Shown piece by piece: positions 35,501-43,100 of a stretch of 45,839 nucleotides of DNA; position 1 is the stretch's first letter, and each line of letters starts with the position of its first letter. Both the position numbers and the translations under genes were made by a program. The notes below the pieces were generated by a model that ran no database searches, had not been told where the DNA came from, and saw only the letters and a list, made by a program, of their open reading frames with translations. The DNA is from Neolewinella lacunae (GTDB taxonomy: Bacteria; Bacteroidota; Bacteroidia; Chitinophagales; Saprospiraceae). The stretch spans positions 1 through 45,839 of the forward strand of contig NZ_JACSIT010000095.1 of the NCBI RefSeq assembly GCF_014349155.1, read 5' to 3'.

Positions 35501-36804
35501 AGCACCTGCTTAGGTGCTCCCGTACCAGACTCTTCGGGGATATTGATGTCATCGTAAAACAGCGGGGTGGTCGCATCCTGGTTACAGAGCGGGCGTACGG
35601 GCGTTACGCAAAAGCCGTTGCGCATCAGTTCACCGTCGTAGAGAGCCCAGTGCTGTACCCCTTGGGTGTACTCTACGAGGATGTCGACAATGGCTCCCTG
35701 GTTGGGGCGTTCCCCGTTGGCTAAGCGTCCGTCCCAGGGGATGCAGGCACTCAAGTCGCTTCCGGCTTGAAAACTGTATACCAGAATCCGGTCGGTGGAA
35801 GGGTCGTAGACCCCGTTACCGTTAAAGTCAAGGGTAATTTCTACCTGCCCGGGGAGGGTGACGGAAACGGGTATGCAGAAGGTATTATCGGCCTGGCAGC
35901 GCAGTCCGCTGTTTACTGCCACGTTTCCGCATTGCCCATCGGGGAAAAGATCGGCATCGGGTGCCTCCAGAAAGATAAGGTGTTCGGCGGCATTTGCCGT
36001 TGCGTTGGCATTGGCAATTGAACGGCGGTCCAGGGCCAGGTTGCCGGATTCGCCGGGGCCCGTGCGGTTAAAGGCGAGGTTGAAGGAGAGAGGCTGAAAG
36101 CCAGAGTCTCTAAAGTCAATCCGCGTCACGAAGCCATCAGCGGTATAAGAGTAAAACACGGTACTCAACTCCGCCCCGAAAGCACATTCGGGCAATTGAG
36201 GGTCGAGTTCCGGCACCCGGAAAGCCCAGTTTTTCGAGTAAATCCGTCCGCTTTTCACCTCCCCGTTGTTGGCGATGGTGATGTCCCAAAGGCCGATGTA
36301 GCGGGCGCGGGTAGGGCTCGTTTGGTCGAATTCGATAAAGTACTCTCCCGCCGCCGGTGCAACAAAAGTCGAGGAAGCATTCGTGGGGTAGCCGCCCGCT
36401 TGCAACACTGCCGGGCCCAGCTCCGCCTGCTCGAAGGTGGCGAGGTTTTCGCTGTTGGCATTCACCGTGATCGGCCCGAACACGATCGAGCCATCCGCAG
36501 CACTCCTTACCCGGTATTTGTACTGCCCGAAACTTTCGGGCGTGCCATCGCTGCGGAAAAGACGGGACATTCCGAAATAGACCGTCTCCCCTGCTTCGGC
36601 TATCCGGAAGTTGAGGCGGCTGTTTTCCGGTCCGTTGTAACTGGCGAAGTTGCCAAAGGTGTTGTCACCCACGAACAGCAAAACAGGATCCCCGTTTGCC
36701 GTGCGCAAATTGGGGGTTCCTTCTGCTTTTACGAATACTGAGGAGCACAGGATCGCGAATACAAGGCCTGTAAGGACCAGGAGCCTAGGGTCGAAATAAC
36801 GCAT
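29569..36804 (-). CDS. Giant T9SS-sorted surface protein with dockerin- and cohesin-like modules
   Basis: A 2411-residue secreted protein. I start at ATG 36804, which opens a signal peptide (MRYFDPRLLVLTGLVFAILCSSVFVKAEG); the longer frame adds 30 basic residues. Order: N-terminal region (30-570) with cysteine-rich and beta segments; four roughly 90-residue repeats with CxxxGTxxDPxDD (574-944); a long beta-rich part with Ig/HYR-like segments (CPISNHYCPIVEEDIMLW near 1318, YCTGLESVSISC); a carboxypeptidase-regulatory-like domain and a dockerin-like pair, LSTSDLILLQRYLHG (about 2061) and DLNRDGNISGLDMLHLQAL (about 2088); a cohesin-like domain (about 2188-2305); and a type A sorting domain (VLPNPVRTTTRIGV to GKLLVQ). 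It is probably an exposed adhesin or scaffold. Its C-terminal half closely matches the next gene product. An element A copy encodes GADAGA before the cohesin-like domain. Confidence 0.88.
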   Translation of the reverse strand: MRYFDPRLLVLTGLVFAILCSSVFVKAEGTPNLRTANGDPVLLFVGDNTFGNFASYNGPENSRLNFRIAEAGETVYFGMSRLFRSDGTPESFGQYKYRVRSAADGSIVFGPITVNANSENLATFEQAELGPAVLQAGGYPTNASSTFVAPAAGEYFIEFDQTSPTRARYIGLWDITIANNGEVKSGRIYSKNWAFRVPELDPQLPECAFGAELSTVFYSYTADGFVTRIDFRDSGFQPLSFNLAFNRTGPGESGNLALDRRSIANANATANAAEHLIFLEAPDADLFPDGQCGNVAVNSGLRCQADNTFCIPVSVTLPGQVEITLDFNGNGVYDPSTDRILVYSFQAGSDLSACIPWDGRLANGERPNQGAIVDILVEYTQGVQHWALYDGELMRNGFCVTPVRPLCNQDATTPLFYDDINIPEESGTGAPKQVLDGCACRTGNCRTWTNFDANAADDCTIDDSETTGYGDRNTLNTWWYASVRATAAFNIPLNIAMIQGPTEHCPGDPVVLRLNYSSDSEVASIRWTGPAGPINDGNDQTSITAEATGMYTVVVVDVFGCASSGSFTLMDYVCTLNVNVIGVTCQDGGTDTDPSDDVFFAQIRVDGDLSNGYLYNGIARNYGEVIEIGPFFIMDGNATFTATDLIADCCTESVTIPAPPACSDGCAITTINILETACQNNGTLTDPADDSFTFTLIVDGINLSNEWVNNRGERGHYGVPVTFGPYLIADGPLNLRFTDSADASCGWATTVQPPLSCSNECLLMPAVENLLCSDNGTPFDPSDDTYTFNLLVMGENTPSVGYQVNGNGAYLYGQSYSLGPFPTATSDYLLRIVDLGNNSCSLEYPIDDLSAGCSSACGIRIADAIVTCDEGDDGAALFVELLVESQNPGATSWRTSDGQVGNFGEYTRVATLNPGGATLTLTVEDSNLADCTASVTVTSPGIAVVCPANLAQIGHPASLQSFGGTLTSGSRVVSGAEEVCWMGDETRDAGQRYLERYSLRRTDSLDAAPRLFSFYLYGPEGSDLRGAVFSQPAEAMPDCCNLTNDGPVFANPTNPWSLPTLPDSLVPQGLVLQQRFSVVLRPQNVYALTTSSRRVGQVGDFRWLILSADREPLLIDQPNVIAPVVTFRNIQATYDLLTPEAGLFLDQATSLAIFGQPQLDSLCGLPDLSFSDTLHGTCDSALIVRTFQLAVADTVVDALCTQHIDFRALALADISWPESQLRFGCGETFPMLPNTHPTPGYTGFPFVYRAGRAVALDAERLDNLRTSYTDVATLREDGGTDIRRTWTVVDECRNATATYTQLLKLESNGIPFFSCPISNHYCPIVEEDIMLWRVGQFDCFAEITIPRPEIFNVCDSTDWVFRTEFLRLAANGDTVLVLTLADGDDRVVREVPPGEYLIRYSGTHASETIEARYCRLRVADLTEPVAVCKSTVNLSVPGSGTILVPFQVINQGSYDNCGIVLREMRRRVIYATAHGDSLGWSAWTERLLFDCEDVGLDLAAQIRVTDAAGLQNLCTSVVTVRDNTEPYCTGLESVSISCDDLPNNFSAYDTVQLRLLFGMPDVVDNCSAQAIELAPLVTGSSCAPERIRRRFRAVDQHGNHSAGVFIQDIFVTPSLAYAIRLPKDAVTDCTDLVDTVLVRGAGCDSITLSFVDIALPVTGDECRYLQRNYVITNWCEWDGISEPIRIGRDEDCDGTEGDADTWLVRTPEGIFVDADSLSNNNFPLAAARGSSCGAPNPAGYWRQVTGQAGGRYVYSQRIKIVDTVAPVLTLTMFDTICADTVFCRKAVTVGIWVDDACQVAEGQVLIGIDFGNTGTIEATSAQTGTLTGSFPNYSYTLNLPLGTHRYIITVTDDCGNSTTTERIFTVYDCYVPALVCRADRIYNLQPLLEEGDIDGDGIVEEAAVLVEAVDLARCNFQDCSGELSFSLNRVGEPYNIEQTSLFLDCEDRYQVDLEVYVWDEAFNPFAVQPDGTVGGRNWRRCVVRVRLQDPNLVCNDCGVLDNVTVNGSVHTYRGQPMEGVRITPGDGVGASVTNRFGSYQLGLVAGRDYVLRASKDFDPREGLSTSDLILLQRYLHGYDTLGSSYLRLAADLNRDGNISGLDMLHLQALILGRENLYPSGSPWRFVEAKWQEPNPVAEEILLPAITECAFDHDFIGVRLGDLDESLGADAGAVQGTTSSAGRAARPRSLSLEDHAFRAGETFTVALRLADAAAYAGGQAELFWNKGALEYLGMTSHDLDPRRNALRLDRSLRFNWAQPLTTDEVMTLEFRAHTTGQLRDFLRLVDDAAFRDAVYQADLSAHPLYLSWAAPTSPEPSASGGSAEDMAPVETLLGVLPNPVRTTTRIGVYLPQEQAIRLTITDLSGRNIYRVAPRLAAGEHWLNVDATNWPAGVYLYTVRTAAGAATGKLLVQ
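30263..30307 (-). repeat. Dispersed element A inside a coding region
   Basis: On the minus strand the head GGGCGCGGACGCAGGTGC (30307-30290) is followed by AAGGAACGACGAGCAGTGCAGG, a tail-like stretch. It is translated as GADAGAVQGTTSSAG between the dockerin-like and cohesin-like domains. Confidence 0.75.
33975..35085 (-). repeat. Four protein-level Cys-NGT-DD repeats
   Basis: Four consecutive units of about 90 residues, each with the pattern C-L/I...C-x2-3-GT-x-D-P-x-DD-x-[FY], a GxxYG or similar turn, and a closing C before the next unit's CxL. The fourth (starting SACGIRIADAIVTCDEGDDG) is shortened at the NGT motif. Eight related units lie in the neighbouring giant gene. Confidence 0.75.
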
Positions 36805-37041
36805 AATACAATGTTGTTCAAGTGTAGCAAAACCAAAAGACCTCCGGGGTTTCAGGGGCGATCGGTAAATCGCCTGACTGCCCGGATGGCGCAAAAAATA
36901 TTCATGGTACGCAGATACGAAGTGTGGAGGGGTACTCCGGCATTCGCTTGTCTCTCAAAATTCTACAGTGTGTATTATTCTCTTACGATAGCCCTAGTCA
37001 GAATTCACGGATCGAAGGTAGGTATAAATTCAAACATGTAA
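36805..37041. other. Intergenic region between the giant genes
   Basis: An AT-rich spacer upstream of the 2411-residue protein and downstream of the larger gene's terminator. It should hold the promoter of the former, but I found no exact TAnnTTTG element. Nothing else is visible. Confidence 0.5.
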
Positions 37042-37075
37042 AAGGGAGAACGGTAAATTTCTACCGTTCTCCCTT
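37042..37075 (-). terminator. Terminator after the larger giant gene
   Basis: A perfect 14-bp stem (AAGGGAGAACGGTA paired with TACCGTTCTCCCTT) with a 6-nt loop, followed on the minus strand by TTTTACATG. It lies 27 bp past the stop codon and separates the two giant genes, so they are not one transcript unless there is read-through. Confidence 0.75.
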
Positions 37076-37102
37076 AAATACTCTCCATTCAAGAAGAAAA
37101 AA

Positions 37103-40100
37103 CTACCGCTTTCCTGATTTTATCATGCTGCGGGTGCGCTTTTCTCCCTGGAAATCAAGCGTGTAAATAATCGTTCCGGCGCTGAAGCGATCACCGTTCA
37201 GTTTGACGGTGTTTGCGCCAGCGGCGAAGTCGCGGACGATCGTCTGCACCAGTTTACCATTTACGTCGTACAGGCTCAGCGTAGCACGGCCAGCTTCTGG
37301 CAGGCGGAAGCTGATCGTGGTGTAATCAATGAAGGGATTGGGGAAGTTGGGCCCAAGCTCCATTGCTGCGTCGGGGGCTTGCTCGTTGCCGGCAACGAAC
37401 GGCACGGTTTGTTGTGCCGGGAAAGCCAGGGAAAGGTTCATCAGCTGACGGTCCTCCCTGCGGTAGCCTTCGCTGAAGGTCGGGCTATCGCTCAGGCGGA
37501 ACAGTTCACTCGTCCGGCCACTGCGCAAGACACGCAGTTGGAGCGTAAACAATACCGCCTCGCCGTCCGTGGGTACTTCCGGCTGCAACCAGTTGGCGGT
37601 AACCTGGCCCCGGTTCAGGGCGTGTAGGCCAAGACGTTCTGCACCGATGAGTCCTGGTTTTACCCCTTCGACGTTGGCGATCGCCCCGTCTACCTCAAGG
37701 GTAAACTGGAAGCCCGCCATCCGCTGAAGGTCGCGCATCCGCACCGGAAGCTCGAAGCGCTCGCCTCCGCGGAGGTAGAGCTCTTCGATTTCCAGTAATT
37801 GGGTAGCATTTGCGCTGCGACCACGCGTACCGTTCAGGATGATGCCCGTGGAAGTTTCCACGAATACCGATCCGTTCAGGTCCCCTAGCTTGATTCCGAT
37901 GAAATCATGGCCCAGGGCGCAGGCCGTCAGGTTGGTCAGTTGGATTTCCTGCGGTGCACCAGCGGCGCGGGACAGTTCGGCACCCATCGCTTCGAGGTAA
38001 GCCTTGGGTACAAAGCGCCAGGTCACGTTGTCCGCCAGAACATTGTCACGGCCGAGTACGATGGCACGCATCATGGTCCGGTCAACAATGGTCAGGGTAC
38101 CGTCGCCGTTGAGGTCGGCGGCAATGAAGCGTACCGGGTCGGTAATCTCCTCAATGCCGAGCAGGTGGCGCTGGAGGATCAACTCATCCAGGGTAGATAC
38201 GCCGTTGCTGGCTACGTCTGCCTTGTAAGGTTCGATCGTGTAGTCACCTGCCTGCAGACCGGAGAAAACGTACTTACCGGCATCGTCGGTGTAGGCAAAG
38301 TCGAGCGCCGTACCGGACAGCTCCACTTCTACGCCGGGCAGTACCACACCATTTGCGGTGGTGAACTCACCGCCCAGGTTGAGGGTACCGTCGGCATTGC
38401 AGTCACTGCACAGTTCGTCGGGGTCCTGTACCAACACTTCCACTACGCACATCTTCCAGTTCGGTCCGCCCACGCTTCCATCGGGCTGGACGGCGTCGGG
38501 GTTGAAGGCGCTGTCCCACATGTAAACTTCTACATCTACCGTGTAACGGTCATCGCAGGTCAACAGAAGCGTAGTACTGTCAACGTTGGGCGTTGCGCCG
38601 ATCCGGTTGACGGAGAAGCGCAGCGGTCCGCTGCAATCTTCAATGTCGCAGCTGGCCAGGCGGCCCGCGTCAATCAAGACACCAACGTCAACGGTCTGGC
38701 CATCTTCGGTCATTACCGGTCTTGCGAGCTCGGTAAGGTTGGCGATGAGGCCACTGTAGCAGGTGGGGTCAGGGATGGAGCAGTCCACAATCTCGAACGG
38801 TATGGAAGCCGCCACGGAGTTGTTGCAGCCATCGATGTAGCGCAGCATCAGGTTGTGGCTACCAATTGGCAGTTGCGCTTCGATGAAGTAGTTCGGGAAG
38901 CTGCCTTGTACGGCCACCGCATTGGGCAGACGCATTTCGGGCGCACCGTCCCGGCCCAGGTCAACGAGCACCAGCCAGTTGGAGCCAGCTGCGGTACACT
39001 CTCCAGTGACCGTAACCGGGATGCGGATGGTCGTTTCACAATCAGCCTCTTCGGTAGCGCAGAAGCGTTCCTCCGCTTCAAACACGAGCGTGGGGCGCGT
39101 GCGGTCTACGATGGCAATGCGCTGGGTGTAAATCCAGCCGCCCGTAGTGGCCACCGAACGGAGGTAACCCGCAGGGTTGGTCGCTCCGTCACACTCGGTA
39201 CCCCGGGTGCCCGCCGCAGGAATCGCGTTGGTAAAGGCCGTATCCACGTCAATGTACGTAAAGTCGGGGTTGACAATAGCGTAGAAAACGGACTCGCCTT
39301 CTTCACCGTCGCAATCTTCGTCGCGGCTGATCCGAACCAGGGTATCTACCGCCGGATCGAAGGTGCAGTTATTGATGATCGTGTAGGTGCGTTCGATGAC
39401 CAGGCATGCTTCACCATCAGCCGGAGTTACCGCCACTACGGAGTCGCGGAAACTTACGCTGAGGTCAGCACATCCCACTCCGAGGATTTCCAGCCCTTGG
39501 TCAATGTCCAAACACTCCGTCAGGGTGTCTTTTGGCAGGACAATCGTGTAGGCCAGGTCAGCCGTAATCGTAATCACCTGCGTGAACTCCTGAGCACTGA
39601 CGTTGCCGATCTGGTCAACGGCCAACCAGCGGCGGATGATCCGTCCGGCACCGCCGCACTCGTCGATGTCCACAATCGGAGCCAGTTCAATGGAGCTGGC
39701 CGCACAGTTGTCAATCACTACGGGCTTACCGAAGGCCGCTTCCAGGCTCAACGTATCCGTGGGGTCGAAGTCAAGCGGAAGATCACGGCAGCTCAGGACG
39801 AGATCCTCAAGACCCGTACAGTAAGGCAGCGTATTGTCTACCACCGATGCTTCGGTCGTACAGATGTTGGCATTACCGGCGGCATCGACTACCCGCAGCT
39901 GCAGGACTACAATGCTGCCCGCGTCGTTGCAATCCACTTCCGCGTAGCGCTCCCAGGCCGTCCAGATCGGCGTGACCAGTGAATCTCCCGTGATGGGGTC
40001 AACGTGAAGCAGGCGACGTACCAGGATGCTGTCCAGGCCGCAGTTGTCGTAACTGCCCAGGTCAATCATCTGGCTGTAGATCCGGGCGATGCCGTATCCG

Positions 40101-43100
40101 CCAACGCTGACGTTGATGTGGCTGATGCAGATGGCAGCGGGCTCCTGGGTGTCGGCAACGCGGATGATGCATTCCGTAACACCGGCGTTTCCACAGTCGT
40201 CGGTTACCGTGTAACGGATCGTGTAGTCGCCCGCACCCAGCGTGAGGTTGCGGCCATCGCCGTCGGCGATGGTAGCGACTACCGTACCGCTGCCGTCGAT
40301 GACCTCACTGAGGATGGTCCAGCTGTTGGAGCAAGCGTCCGTGACGTCGGGCAGCGGCAACTCGAAGTTCGCTACACAGTCGTAAGGATCCATCGGGAAG
40401 AGCATGATGTCTTCCTCCAGAACCGGGCAGTAGTGGTTGCTGATGGGGCAACTGACCACCGGTGCGCTGAAGTCTCCCGTACGGATAATCTGCGTCCCGG
40501 AAAGCGTCTCGTTGCGGCAAACATCGGTAGCCGTCCAGATCCGGAAGATGGTTCTGGTACCACTGCAAGTCTGCTCGATGGAATCGCGGTAAGCTACCCG
40601 GAGGGTACCACAGAAACTTCCGTCAATCGTCGTTGCATCACCAAAAGCGGTGGTGATGGTCGGCAGACCCGTTACGGAGGTGGCCGGGTTACCGTTGGCG
40701 TCTTCGGGGAAGGCAGGGCCCTCACAGTCGAAGTCAATCGTCTCCGTCGGGAAGACTACGTCGGTAACCAGCGGCTTACGCACGGTAATCAACTGGATGT
40801 CGGTGACCGTTTGGCCGCTACAGCTGGTGGCCGTAAACGTCCGCTCAATCACTACGTCATCACAATCATCGGCTCCGTCGTTGCCAGGGCCGCCGCTCAG
40901 GTAAACGTCCGTGAAGGTGACGCTTTCCACTCCACATCCGGCGGTGGTAGCGCTTCCCGTCAGGGACAGGCTGCTTTCACGACCGAAGATTTGGTCGCCG
41001 TCAGAGCAGATCAGGTCACGACCTTCCACCATGTCCGTGTCAGCCGGAGCCTCGATGGTAATGGCAGTCGGATTGACCGTAATGGTATCTGAGCATTCGA
41101 CATTGTCTTCGTCACTGAAGATGATGACGAGGGCTTCACAGAGTTCCTCCACAACGATGGTGGTGGGCACGCCGTAGCCGCCCGTCAGGCCGGTGTTGGA
41201 GACCCAGCCTTCCAGGGACGCGAGTCCGGGGTTGCTCACCGTTACCACGATGGTGTGGGTACCATCCTCGTTGCAAACGGGGCCGGAAGTCAGGGTGGCC
41301 GTCAGGTCACAGATCGGCGTATCCGGGCAGTTGTCGGGGACCGTTACTTCGATCACGTCCGTACAGTTGGCATCCGCAGCGTCCACAAAGGTCAGTACGA
41401 GGTTAGGCGTTCCAGTGGGGAAAGTCAGTACCACGTCTTCGCCGTACGCACCGCTCAGGTCCGTTCCTGCAATGATCCAGCCAGCACCGGTATTATCACC
41501 CGTAACGTTGACGGTAACGGTGAAGAAGTCATCGCTGCCATCCAGCGGGGTGCCGTTTTGCTCACAGGGCGTCTGGCGAACCAGCGTTGCAGCAAGGTCA
41601 CACGGGCTACACGTTGCGGGAGCCACCAGGGTCACTTCATCGAAGCAAGCCGTTGGTTGCTGCATATCACGGAAGATCAGGTTCACGTCACCTCCGCTGA
41701 TGGGGAAGGTAAATGTCCGGACGGAGTCGGCGCTGTTGAACAGTCCGATGACCATGCCAAGGCCCGGTACATCCACCATGTAACCTGCTCCACCTTCCTG
41801 GCTACGGATGGCCAGGGTGACGGTAAAGGTGTCATCACCAGGATCAGCGGTGCCGTTGTCGTCACAAACATTGCTCAGTTCGACCACGTCGAGGCGGCAA
41901 GTCGTGCAGGGGCCAGGGGCTTGTCCGAAGAAAGCGCCTACGTTTTCACACGTCGGGTCGTCGGGGATGATCCTTCCGCTGACGTTGGAGTTGGCGGGGA
42001 TCGGGCCGAAGCGGCTCATCTGTCCAAATACCCCACGGGCGTTGGGCAGACCGGCTGGCGTGAGGAACTCAACGGTGTAGCCACCGCTGACGCCCGTAGC
42101 CATCAGCGTGAAGTCATAAGTGTCGTCTGCACCGTTGTTGGGCGTGCCATTGTCGTCACAGATCACTTCATCGATCACGATCATCAGGTCACACTCCTCG
42201 TTGGAGCAGGGAGCGGGCAGGGTGATGAGCGTATCCACGCGGCAGTAGAAAGTAGCCGCGTCTTCAATCCGGAAGTTGGTCTGCGTGCGGAGGTTGCCTT
42301 CAGCATCGTAGAGGGGCAGCGGTCCGAAGGTGTAGGTGTTGCCGAAGATCGGACCTACGCCTACGATGGGACCGGTACGGGTGGTGCCCTCGCGGACAAT
42401 CCATCCCTCGTCGCTGTTGTTGAAACCTACCCGGTTGGCGGTGGCAACGATGTAGAATACGTCGTCACCGGCGAAGGTTGGCGTACCGTTGTCGTCGCAG
42501 TAGATGTCGAGGATCTCACCGTCGATGTCACAGTCTTCAGAACAGGTCTCTCCGGGAGCAATAACCGTCAGGCTGGCCGAACAATCGCCGGTACCGTCGA
42601 AGTCCTCCACGTTGATCGTGTAGCTTCCGTTGATGGGGTCGCTGAAGGGGCCGAAGGTGAACAAACCGAAGGAGTTCACACCGGCAACACCGGGCGCATC
42701 GGATACCCAGCGCGTTACGTTGCTATTACCGCTTACGCGGACAGTAACAAACCAGACGTCATCGCGCGGATCGTTCTCGGTACCGTTCGGGAAACAGTAG
42801 GGATCACCCACCAGTTCCAGCGAGATGATACAACGCTCAGAACATTCCAGAACGTTGGGCGACACGAGGAAGTCGAGCACCACCCGGCAGGTGAAGCTGG
42901 CGTCATCGCGCACCGTAATCTGCAGACGGCCGTTGGCGTCAAGGTCGGCAGCGGTGAATGGTCCGATCTGGTCATTTTCCGCACCGTAGAAGCCAGTTCC
43001 TACGGCAACACCAGCACGGTTGTAAGCCGTCCAGGAGTCTCCAGCGGCGTTGACTTCGTTGGCCGTGATGCCGACGAAGAAGACGTCGTCCGTAGGATCA

